Positions 1 through 5,549 are shown, counted from the first letter of the stretch. The stretch is DNA of 6,385 nucleotides from Bacillota bacterium (GCA_030706065.1 JAUZPH010000221.1:1-6385), one strand, 5' to 3'. Notes: generated by a model not told the origin, from the letters alone. Program-made: numbers and translations.

Positions 1-936
1 GAAGAACCGGATAGTGTTCGAACAGCATATATGGTTGACCGCGATCGAATAATACACAGTAAGTCCTTCAGAAGACTAAAGCATAAGACACAGGTCTATA
101 TAAAAACCTGGGGGGACCACTACAGGACCAGGCTGACTCATACCCTTGAAGTATCTCAGATAGGGAGAACAATAGGTAAGGGGATAGGGCTGAATGAGGA
201 CCTGATAGAGGCTATAGCATTAGGGCATGATATAGGACATGTTGCTTTTGCCCATAATGGTGAAGAGGTGTTGAACAGCCTGCTGCCAAATGGTTTCAGG
301 CATAATGAGAACAGTGTCAGAGTATTGAAGAAGATTGAAAGGAGCGGAAGAGGATTAAATCTTACGCCTGAAGTTTTAGATGGAATACTTCATCACAGCG
401 GCTTTTCCCAAAGCAGCAGAAAAGCTTATACAATGGAAGGACAGGTGGTAAAATACAGCGATAAAATTGCTTATGTGAACCATGATATTGATGATTCAAT
501 AAGAGCGGGATTACTGAAGATAAAAGATATCCCAGGTTCAATAATTGAAGTGCTTGGGAAGACCCATGGTGAAAGAATCGATGTGCTTGTTAAAGACTGT
601 ATCAATACCACTATAAGCAATATAGAAAAAGGTAAACTTGAAGTAACTCTCAGTGAAGGTGTTGAGAAAGAATTAACTGAATTAAGACACTTTATGTTTG
701 AATATATATATAAGGGTTCTATTTTAAAGGTAGAGAGGGATAAAGCTAAATTTGTATTATCTCAGGTATATGATTATTTTTTCAAAAACCCGGATAGGCT
801 CCCGGAATTCTATAGAAATATTTCATATGAGGAAGGGCTGCATCAGGGTGTTGCTGACTATATTTCAGGTATGAGCGACGATTACTGCCTCCACGTATTC
901 AATGATATTTATGTGCCAAAGTTAGTTGTATACTAA
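1..936 (+). CDS. dgt: Deoxyguanosinetriphosphate triphosphohydrolase-like protein (HD domain), 5'-truncated by the window edge
   Basis: The frame is open from base 1, so the true start lies upstream; the Met at base 31 is internal, because the preceding residues (EEPDSVRTAY) lead into the family's conserved DRDRIIHSKSFRRLKHKTQV block. Counting from the first codon in the window, 311 residues are present. HD-superfamily metal ligands are visible: His47 in TRLTHTLEV, His76-Asp77 in GHDIGH, and an Asp near 154 in YSDKIAYVNHDIDD. The family hydrolyses dGTP or other dNTPs to the nucleoside and tripolyphosphate in the cytosol, affecting dNTP pools; substrate range cannot be read from sequence. Perhaps 20-35 N-terminal residues are missing relative to family length. 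The gene is followed after 224 bp by dnaG. Only a weak all-A/T 7-bp hairpin overlaps its stop (935-951), so read-through into dnaG is possible. The family is secure; the exact activity is inferred. Confidence 0.93.
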   Translation, partial: EEPDSVRTAYMVDRDRIIHSKSFRRLKHKTQVYIKTWGDHYRTRLTHTLEVSQIGRTIGKGIGLNEDLIEAIALGHDIGHVAFAHNGEEVLNSLLPNGFRHNENSVRVLKKIERSGRGLNLTPEVLDGILHHSGFSQSSRKAYTMEGQVVKYSDKIAYVNHDIDDSIRAGLLKIKDIPGSIIEVLGKTHGERIDVLVKDCINTTISNIEKGKLEVTLSEGVEKELTELRHFMFEYIYKGSILKVERDKAKFVLSQVYDYFFKNPDRLPEFYRNISYEEGLHQGVADYISGMSDDYCLHVFNDIYVPKLVVY

Positions 937-949
937 ATATTAGGAATAT

Positions 950-978
950 TTTATAGTATTTAGTGGGTAAAATATAGT
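950..978 (+). promoter_or_regulatory. Weak candidate sigma-A promoter upstream of dnaG
   Basis: TTTATA (950-955), a 17-bp spacer and TATAGT (973-978) give a plausible but poor match to the TTGACA/TATAAT consensus. It lies just downstream of the dgt stop and would give a dnaG leader of about 175 nt that includes the 0A boxes and inverted repeats at 1057-1104. In such AT-rich DNA a match of this quality can occur by chance. Confidence 0.25.
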
Positions 979-1056
979 CTGTGCAGTAAAATCACTTGGT
1001 TTTATAGGATTTAAGGCTTAGAACTAGGTGAATGCAAAGTTTGTTTTTAATTTATT

Positions 1057-1104
1057 ATCTAAAAACTTTCGACAATCAGAAGGATTTTAGATTTTTATGT
1101 CGAA
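1057..1104 (+). other. Two interleaved inverted repeats (possible H-type pseudoknot in the dnaG leader)
   Basis: ATCTAAAA (1057-1064) is the exact reverse complement of TTTTAGAT (1085-1092), and TTCGACA (1068-1074) is the exact reverse complement of TGTCGAA (1098-1104). The order 5'A-5'B-3'A-3'B is that of an H-type pseudoknot with connecting loops of about 3, 10 and 5 nt. The first stem is A/U-rich and weak, and the second is fully explained by two 0A boxes, so an RNA role is only a possibility. Confidence 0.25.
1068..1104. promoter_or_regulatory. Pair of inverted Spo0A boxes upstream of dnaG-rpoD
   Basis: TTCGACA at 1068-1074 and TGTCGAA at 1098-1104 are each exact matches to the 7-bp 0A box (TGTCGAA), in opposite orientation. 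Their outer ends span 37 bp, in the intergenic region 57-93 bp before the dnaG start. Spo0A~P is the master regulator of sporulation entry in Bacilli and Clostridia. A single 7-mer match on either strand is expected by chance about once in a window this size (one occurs inside dnaG at 2011). Two in a 37-bp intergenic stretch are more noteworthy. Whether binding would activate or repress cannot be said, because the promoter is not clear. The same inverted pair could instead form an RNA stem. Confidence 0.5.
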
Positions 1105-1160
1105 TATATAAGAACTTGTGGAAAAATTCCTAATTACAAATAGATAGGTGGAATGTTTCA

Positions 1161-2933
1161 TTGAAAATATCGGATGAAATAATCCAAAGGGTAAAGGATG
1201 AAAATGACATAGTAGACATAATCTCTGAATCCGTCAGGCTGAAACGGTCAGGGAGAAGCTACTCGGGACTATGTCCATTTCATAAGGAAAAAACACCTTC
1301 CTTCGTGGTTTTCAGTGACAAGCAAAATTATAAATGCTTCGGCTGCGGCGAAGCCGGCAATGTATTCACATTCGTTATGAAACACCGTAATATTACATTT
1401 ACCGAAGCGGTAAAATATCTGGCTGACAGGTTAAATATCGCAATTGAATACAATGATGAGAAAACCAGAATTGTTGAGGACCAAAAGGAAAAACTGTATA
1501 GACTCAACACGGAAGCAGCACGCTTCTTTTTCAGCAATATGACTAAAAGCAAGGTTGCTCAAGATTATTTTCAGGCCAGGGGAATTTCAAATTTAACTAT
1601 GAAGAGGTTTGGCCTCGGGTTTGCCTTTGATTCCTGGAATAATCTTTTAAATGCCATGAGACAGAAGGGCTTTTCGGAGCTGGATTTGCTGAATGTTGGG
1701 CTGATAGTAAAGAATGAGAAAGGCAAAGTGTATGACAGGTTCAGGAACAGAGTGATGTTTCCGGTCTTTGATCACCGCGGCAAGGTTATAGGCTTTGGCG
1801 GCAGGGTACTTGACGACTCCAAACCCAAATACCTTAATTCGCCTGAGAGCCTCATATTTCAGAAGGGAACAAACCTATACGGACTGAATTTTGCGTTAAA
1901 AAACAATAATGATAAAGCCTTTATTATAGTAGAAGGATACATGGATTGTATTTCCCTGCATCAATACGGTATAACCAATGCAGTAGCGTCACTTGGAACA
2001 GCACTTACTGTTCGACAGGCGAAGTTATTAAAGAGATATGCAGATAAGGTTATAATATCCTATGATGCAGATACCGCAGGCCAGGCGGCTACTCTGAGGG
2101 GTATGGAAATACTGAGAAATGAAGGCTTTGATGTCAGGGTATTGACAGTACCTTCCGGCAAGGACCCGGATGAATATATAAGGGCCAACGGGAAGGAAGC
2201 TTTTTTAAGGTTGATGAAGGATGCTCCGACATTGATGGATTACAAGATAAGGAAGGCTAGCGAAGGTATTAATTTAAAAGACAGCGTGGATATAATTAAA
2301 TATGTGAAGAATGTGACAGAGATAATGGCTGATATCAATCCTGTCGAAAAGGATATTTATATTAAAAAGATATCTCAGGAAACAGGCATCAACGAACAGG
2401 CAATATACGATCTGCTCAAGGAAAATTTAAATAGAAATACTAGCGAAAACAGTGAAATGAATACAATACAGGTTTTTGGACAAAAATTATATGTAGAGCC
2501 TGCGCATATAAAAGCTGAAAGAATCCTGCTCCGACTCATGTATGAAAATGACGAAAGCTTTAAGTATATTACAGATAATTTAAGGAAAGATATGATTATA
2601 CTGGAAGGCCACAAAAAAATTTATGAATTGCTGGTGGAGTCCAGGGAATCCAAAGTGGTTAACGTCAAAAGATATATTGAGGACCGTTGTGATGATATAG
2701 AGAGTTCCAGGGAATGGGTAGAGGTTACTGAGCTGGAATTGCATCAAGATGACTTGGAAAATAAACAACTTTTAATAGATTATATAAATGAAATCAAAAG
2801 ATATCAGCTGGAAAATTCCAAAAGAATCATAATGAAAAGAATTAAAGAGTGCGAAGCAAAGGGACTATTCGAAGAATCCCTGAAGCTTGCTCAGCGATTG
2901 ATGGAAATCAAAAGAGAAGTGGAAAGATCGTAG
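1161..2933 (+). CDS. dnaG: DNA primase
   Basis: DnaG synthesises the short RNA primers used by the replicative polymerase and acts at the fork with the DnaB-type helicase. The 590-residue length is close to that of Bacillus DnaG. A CHC2-type zinc finger has Cys38, His41, Cys59 and Cys62 (LCPFH and KCFGCG). The primase core contains DRFRNRVMFPVFD and a GFGGRVLDD motif near residues 193-220. The TOPRIM part shows Glu258 in IVEGYMD and Asp302/Asp304 in SYDADTAG, the expected metal-binding acidic residues. Roughly residues 440-590 are the less conserved helicase-interaction region, rich in charged helices. The start is TTG at 1161, preceded by AGGTGG (1146-1151) with a 9-nt gap; the resulting N-terminus MKISDEIIQRVKDENDIVDII aligns well with other DnaG proteins. 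The ATG at 1153 is out of frame and stops after three codons. rpoD follows 23 bp after the stop, so the two are very likely one operon. Confidence 0.98.
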   Translation: MKISDEIIQRVKDENDIVDIISESVRLKRSGRSYSGLCPFHKEKTPSFVVFSDKQNYKCFGCGEAGNVFTFVMKHRNITFTEAVKYLADRLNIAIEYNDEKTRIVEDQKEKLYRLNTEAARFFFSNMTKSKVAQDYFQARGISNLTMKRFGLGFAFDSWNNLLNAMRQKGFSELDLLNVGLIVKNEKGKVYDRFRNRVMFPVFDHRGKVIGFGGRVLDDSKPKYLNSPESLIFQKGTNLYGLNFALKNNNDKAFIIVEGYMDCISLHQYGITNAVASLGTALTVRQAKLLKRYADKVIISYDADTAGQAATLRGMEILRNEGFDVRVLTVPSGKDPDEYIRANGKEAFLRLMKDAPTLMDYKIRKASEGINLKDSVDIIKYVKNVTEIMADINPVEKDIYIKKISQETGINEQAIYDLLKENLNRNTSENSEMNTIQVFGQKLYVEPAHIKAERILLRLMYENDESFKYITDNLRKDMIILEGHKKIYELLVESRESKVVNVKRYIEDRCDDIESSREWVEVTELELHQDDLENKQLLIDYINEIKRYQLENSKRIIMKRIKECEAKGLFEESLKLAQRLMEIKREVERS

Positions 2934-2940
2934 CTCAAGC

Positions 2941-2950
2941 GGGAGGAGGT
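2941..2950 (+). promoter_or_regulatory. Strong ribosome binding site that fixes the rpoD start
   Basis: GGGAGGAGGT lies in the 23-bp dnaG-rpoD gap, 6 nt before the ATG at 2957. It settles the rpoD start: the same frame is open further upstream into dnaG (from 2849), but those extra codons encode no sigma-factor sequence. Confidence 0.9.
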
Positions 2951-2956
2951 AACATT

Positions 2957-4021
2957 ATGAAAGATAAAGATGCTAAAATGGCTGTGGTGAAGAGACTTAT
3001 AGATAAAGGAAAGAAGAGTGGTACCCTTACTTATAAGGAAGTAATGGATGAACTGGATGAGATTGATATAAATCCGGAACAGATAGAAAAGATATATGAA
3101 GTTCTTGAATCCATGGGAATAGACATAATTGGAGATATAGCCGAAGTGGAGGTTACTGAGGAGGAATTGGATTTATCCATTCCCGAGGGTATTGCGATAG
3201 ATGACCCCGTTAGAATGTACCTTAAAGAGATTGGCAAGGTACCGCTGCTTTCACCGGATGAAGAAATAAACTTAGCCGGAAGAATTGAAAATGGAGACCC
3301 TGTTGCAAAGAAGAAGCTTGCAGAAGCAAACCTGAGGTTGGTTGTAAGCATTGCAAAACGTTACGTGGGGAGAGGAATGCTTTTCCTGGATCTAATACAA
3401 GAAGGTAATTTAGGCCTGATTAAAGCTGTGGAAAAGTTTGATTATCGAAAAGGCTTCAAGTTCAGTACTTATGCTACCTGGTGGATTAGGCAGGCAATTA
3501 CAAGGGCTATAGCAGATCAGGCCCGTACAATAAGAATACCTGTTCATATGGTTGAGACAATAAACAAATTAATTAGGGTATCCAGACAGCTTCTTCAGGA
3601 ACTTGGAAGAGAGCCGCAGCCGGAAGAAGTGGCAAAGATAATGGAAATGCCAGTTGACAAGGTAAGAGAGATTATGAAAATTGCTCAGGAACCGGTATCC
3701 CTGGAGACGCCAATAGGAGAAGAAGAGGATAGCCACCTGGGAGACTTTATTCCGGATGATGAAGCTCCGGCTCCTGCAGAAGCAGCAGCTTTTACGATGT
3801 TAAAGGAACAGCTTATCAATGTCCTTGATACTCTGACTCCTCGAGAAGAAAAGGTATTAAGGCTGCGGTTTGGCCTGGATGATGGCCGCGCCAGAACTCT
3901 TGAAGAGGTAGGCAAGGAGTTCAATGTAACAAGAGAAAGAATAAGACAAATTGAAGCAAAGGCGCTCAGGAAACTCCGTCATCCGAGCAGAAGCAAAAAA
4001 TTAAAGGATTATCTAGATTAA
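2957..4021 (+). CDS. rpoD: RNA polymerase primary sigma factor SigA/RpoD
   Basis: This is the housekeeping sigma factor that directs core RNA polymerase to -35/-10 promoters. The 354-residue length fits short Firmicutes SigA proteins that lack the long non-conserved insertion of enterobacterial sigma-70. Domains in order: region 1.1 (about 1-80); region 1.2 (about 83-115, starting DPVRMYLKEIGKVPLLS); region 2 (about 116-190) with ANLRLVVSIAKRYVGRG, the DLIQEGNLGLIKAVEKFD core-binding stretch and the FSTYATWWIRQAITRAI recognition/melting segment; region 3 (about 190-285); and region 4 (287-354) with the -35 helix-turn-helix around TLEEVGKEFNVTRERIRQIEAKA. All key motifs are intact. ATG at 2957 is chosen because of the strong Shine-Dalgarno 6 nt upstream. 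It sits directly behind dnaG, as in macromolecular-synthesis operons. No U-tract terminator follows closely; the first convincing one is about 360 bp downstream (4381-4411). Confidence 0.99.
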   Translation: MKDKDAKMAVVKRLIDKGKKSGTLTYKEVMDELDEIDINPEQIEKIYEVLESMGIDIIGDIAEVEVTEEELDLSIPEGIAIDDPVRMYLKEIGKVPLLSPDEEINLAGRIENGDPVAKKKLAEANLRLVVSIAKRYVGRGMLFLDLIQEGNLGLIKAVEKFDYRKGFKFSTYATWWIRQAITRAIADQARTIRIPVHMVETINKLIRVSRQLLQELGREPQPEEVAKIMEMPVDKVREIMKIAQEPVSLETPIGEEEDSHLGDFIPDDEAPAPAEAAAFTMLKEQLINVLDTLTPREEKVLRLRFGLDDGRARTLEEVGKEFNVTRERIRQIEAKALRKLRHPSRSKKLKDYLD

Positions 4022-4024
4022 TTC

Positions 4025-4122
4025 AGATGCGGAAATTTAAACCTTAAGTATTCGACTGAGAAAATATCGAATCTTCACCGATTTTTCGAAGGCGATAAAT
4101 TATAATATAAATTTCCGCATCT
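4025..4122 (+). other. Long imperfect hairpin 1 of a tandem pair downstream of rpoD
   Basis: A perfect 15-bp outer stem pairs 4025-4039 (AGATGCGGAAATTTA) with 4108-4122. Inside it, CCTT/AAGG (4042-4045/4089-4092) or TTCGA/TCGAA (4051-4055/4086-4090) can pair further. The apex is the 28-nt cap at 4060-4087, itself a hairpin. The element begins 4 nt after the rpoD stop. No U-run follows the 3' arm, so this is not a normal intrinsic terminator. It could act in the 3' UTR of rpoD or as the first domain of a longer noncoding RNA. Confidence 0.7.
4060..4087 (+). repeat. 28-nt cap repeat, copy 1
   Basis: This copy is identical over 28 nt to 4164-4191 and the identity stops abruptly on both sides. 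It folds as GAAAA-(bulged T)-ATCG, a 9-nt loop AATCTTCAC, and CGAT-TTTTC. It forms the tip of hairpin 1. Confidence 0.85.
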
Positions 4123-4128
4123 ATAATA

Positions 4129-4227
4129 TAGATATCCTACGTAAACTTAATTTGAACTTGTTTGAAAATATCGAATCTTCACCGATTTTTCAGGCAAGTT
4201 TAAATTTTAGTTGAAGTTGGATATCTA
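4129..4227 (+). other. Long imperfect hairpin 2 of a tandem pair downstream of rpoD
   Basis: The outer stem TAGATATCC (4129-4137) pairs exactly with GGATATCTA (4219-4227). A broken middle stem follows, including AACTTG/CAAGTT (4155-4160/4195-4200) extended by about six further A/T or G-U pairs (4149-4154/4201-4206). The apex is the second copy of the 28-nt cap (4164-4191). The stem sequences are unrelated to those of hairpin 1, while overall size (99 versus 98 nt) and cap position are nearly the same. The 3' arm runs to within 2 nt of the closing helix of the RNA fold that starts at 4229. Confidence 0.7.
4164..4191 (+). repeat. 28-nt cap repeat, copy 2
   Basis: This is an exact copy of 4060-4087, offset by 104 nt. 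It forms the tip of hairpin 2, with the same bulged-T stem and AATCTTCAC loop. Flanking bases differ between the copies. Confidence 0.85.
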
Positions 4228-4228
4228 C

Positions 4229-4375
4229 AGGAGGATGTGAAAAATATAGCCATTCTTTTTCGCGGGCCACTCGTGGTAGGCAACGAGCGGCGTGACAATT
4301 GATAATTGTTATGCACCCCAGAGGAATACCCAAGGGATAGCGAAACTTATAGAATGACTCTTTTCACAGCCTCTT
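4229..4375 (+). ncRNA. Candidate structured noncoding RNA, family not recognised
   Basis: A nested fold can be built by hand. The closing helix P1 (4229-4243 with 4361-4375) has one A-G mismatch. P2 pairs CATTCT (4251-4256) with AGAATG (4351-4356), and P3 pairs TTTCGC (4258-4263) with GCGAAA (4340-4345). A short GGG/CCC helix (4264-4266/4317-4319) encloses two hairpins: P5, CTCGT/ACGAG (4270-4274/4283-4287) with loop GGTAGGCA, and P6, an 11-bp stem (4290-4300/4304-4314) with loop GAT. Loop bases GGTA (4275-4278) can pair with TACC (4327-4330), suggesting a pseudoknot. An intrinsic terminator follows 5 nt later. I see no hallmark of tmRNA, SRP RNA, RNase P, a T-box or common riboswitches. A long closed rod recalls 6S RNA, but this fold is branched. 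A weak promoter (TTTAAA 4199-4204, TATCTA 4222-4227) may precede it; otherwise it is the end of the rpoD transcript. Confidence 0.65.
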
Positions 4376-4380
4376 ATAGA

Positions 4381-4411
4381 ATGCTGATTCAAAGTGATCA
4401 GCATATTTTTT
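4381..4411 (+). terminator. Intrinsic terminator after the structured RNA
   Basis: ATGCTGAT (4381-4388) and ATCAGCAT (4397-4404) form a perfect 8-bp stem with an 8-nt loop, followed by A and six T residues (4406-4411). It is the first convincing terminator downstream of rpoD, and it ends whatever transcript carries the tandem hairpins and the structured RNA. Confidence 0.88.
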
Positions 4412-4542
4412 ATAATTTAAAAGTATTATGATAATAGAAAGGACTCAGTGTCACTGGCAACTCTGTTATAGAGAGGGAAAGGATATTTGGTCATATAAAT
4501 AGTTGATAGAATCCACCGGTTTAGTGCAGCCACTTTTCCATA
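4412..4542. other. Intergenic stretch with no supportable feature
   Basis: Between the terminator and the promoter of the membrane-protein gene I see no RNA fold, repeat or regulatory site beyond a minor palindrome (CAGTGTCACTG). A 24-codon open frame (4428-4502) has no ribosome binding site. Confidence 0.5.
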
Positions 4543-4572
4543 TTGTTTATGGGTGGCGATTTATGTTATAAT
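4543..4572 (+). promoter_or_regulatory. Sigma-A type promoter with extended -10 for the membrane-protein gene
   Basis: TTGTTT (4543-4548), an 18-bp spacer and TATAAT (4567-4572) preceded by TG one base upstream (TGTTATAAT) make a good extended -10 promoter. Transcription would start near 4579, leaving only about 15 nt before the ATG at 4594, just enough for the GAGGGTGAT ribosome binding site. Together with the terminator upstream, it separates this gene from the dnaG-rpoD operon. Confidence 0.7.
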
Positions 4573-4593
4573 TATAAATTAGAGGGTGATATT

Positions 4594-5484
4594 ATGATGG
4601 AATATAAACCGATTAGGGGTAACGCCTCAATATACATGCTTTTGATTGCAATACTTTCAAATTTGTTTATAGCAATATTACTTAAACTTGTAAATTCATA
4701 TCTTGTATATAGTATCATGATTGTGGCATTGGTATTGATTGATCTGTATTATCTGTACTATCTTGTCATGGATTTTACCTTGAGATACTCACTTGCCGAT
4801 GATGATCATTTGATTGTGAATTGCTTCTGGAAACTTAAGAAAGTGGATATAGACCTTAAGGAAGTAAGGGGGTTTATGTGTACGAGTTCAAATATACATG
4901 GCATTAAGTTGTCAGGTATAGGCAACGATAAATTTGCCTACGGGAGAAATATAATAGACAAAATTGGGACAACTTATATGTTTGTCTCTTCCAGTAAGGA
5001 TGTTATCTATTTGAAAACCGGTGATATTTGTTATGCCATCTCCTCAGCAGGCAATGAAAACATAAGGGCTGAGCTGAAAAAGTGCTCAGTGACGGAAGGA
5101 ATTGAGGAATTTGTTGAAACTGCGAATGCTGAGCTGCACAAGGACAAGAAGTTCTTTATACCTTTTATTGTCGTGTCGCTGCTTATTGTAGTTATGATAT
5201 TGAACCCTTTCATACTTTACCTGCGAAATCGACTTCCTGGTCTAATGCCCCTAACCTTTGATACATCCTTTTTACCTCTTCAGGAGGGTACGGGGAAGCA
5301 GTTTGCCTTTAAACAGATGACCTATGGGGTATTAAACATGATTATTTTGTTCTGCATGTATTATGCCTCATATTTCTGTGCAAAATATGATAGAAAAACA
5401 GCTTACAGGTATATTTACATAAGTCTGGTTATAGTCCTGGTATTTCTTTTCCTGCAGATAAGAATTTTAACTACCTTTATATAA
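4594..5484 (+). CDS. Integral membrane protein with five predicted helices and a possible bacterial PH-like loop
   Basis: I do not recognise a named gene. From ATG 4594 the product has 296 residues. Hydrophobic segments at about 12-31, 37-58, 187-210, 242-262 and 270-296 suggest five membrane helices. Residues about 60-185 form a soluble loop that starts RYSLADDDHLIVNCFWKLKKVDIDLKEVRGF, a strand pattern resembling bacterial PH domains (a strand on an exposed start, then an 'I-L-E-V' strand), followed by a short acidic helix (about 163-183). The PH reading rests on pattern only. There is no signal peptide cleavage site or catalytic motif. The frame is open from TTG 4543, but that codon is inside the promoter; GAGGGTGAT (4582-4590) supports ATG 4594, or 4597 as an alternative. 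The gene sits between rpoD and trmK with its own promoter, and no strong terminator separates it from trmK 65 bp downstream, so it may be co-transcribed with trmK. Confidence 0.85.
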   Translation: MMEYKPIRGNASIYMLLIAILSNLFIAILLKLVNSYLVYSIMIVALVLIDLYYLYYLVMDFTLRYSLADDDHLIVNCFWKLKKVDIDLKEVRGFMCTSSNIHGIKLSGIGNDKFAYGRNIIDKIGTTYMFVSSSKDVIYLKTGDICYAISSAGNENIRAELKKCSVTEGIEEFVETANAELHKDKKFFIPFIVVSLLIVVMILNPFILYLRNRLPGLMPLTFDTSFLPLQEGTGKQFAFKQMTYGVLNMIILFCMYYASYFCAKYDRKTAYRYIYISLVIVLVFLFLQIRILTTFI

Positions 5485-5549
5485 TGATATATGACTGTAA
5501 ACATTAATACCAAGTTAAATATAAACATATATGAACAGATGGAGATAAG

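Noticed and set aside
935..951. Terminator after dgt (AAATATT/AATATTT hairpin)
   Set aside because: The stem is entirely A/T, the loop is 3 nt, and there is no clean U-run after it.
1006..1034. SigH-like promoter (AGGATTT ... GAATG) before dnaG
   Set aside because: The spacing between the two elements is 17 nt, about 3 nt longer than in typical SigH promoters such as spoVG, and the -10 match is poor.
1032..1133. 33-codon open frame in the dnaG leader
   Set aside because: The AGGTG upstream is only about 1 nt from the ATG, and the frame covers the 0A boxes; nothing supports translation.
2011..2017. Third perfect 0A box (TTCGACA) inside dnaG
   Set aside because: It is within conserved coding sequence, and about one chance match is expected in a window of this length.
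2849..2956. Upstream extension of the rpoD reading frame into the end of dnaG
   Set aside because: It overlaps dnaG, encodes no sigma-factor sequence, and the strong GGGAGGAGGT 6 nt before ATG 2957 fixes the start there.
4060..4191. CRISPR-like pair of 28-nt partly palindromic repeats
   Set aside because: There are only two copies, the spacer is 76 nt, each copy sits inside its own larger hairpin, and no cas genes are present.
4025..4227. MITE or REP-type mobile repeat as explanation for the tandem hairpins
   Set aside because: Mobile repeats would share their terminal inverted arms; here only the apical 28 nt is shared and the arms differ completely, and no target-site duplication is visible.
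4428..4502. 24-codon open frame between the terminator and the membrane-protein promoter
   Set aside because: No ribosome binding site or promoter is placed for it, and the product is not recognisable.
4543..4593. Extension of the membrane-protein frame to TTG 4543
   Set aside because: TTG 4543 forms the -35 element of the promoter and would not be in the transcript; no ribosome binding site precedes it.
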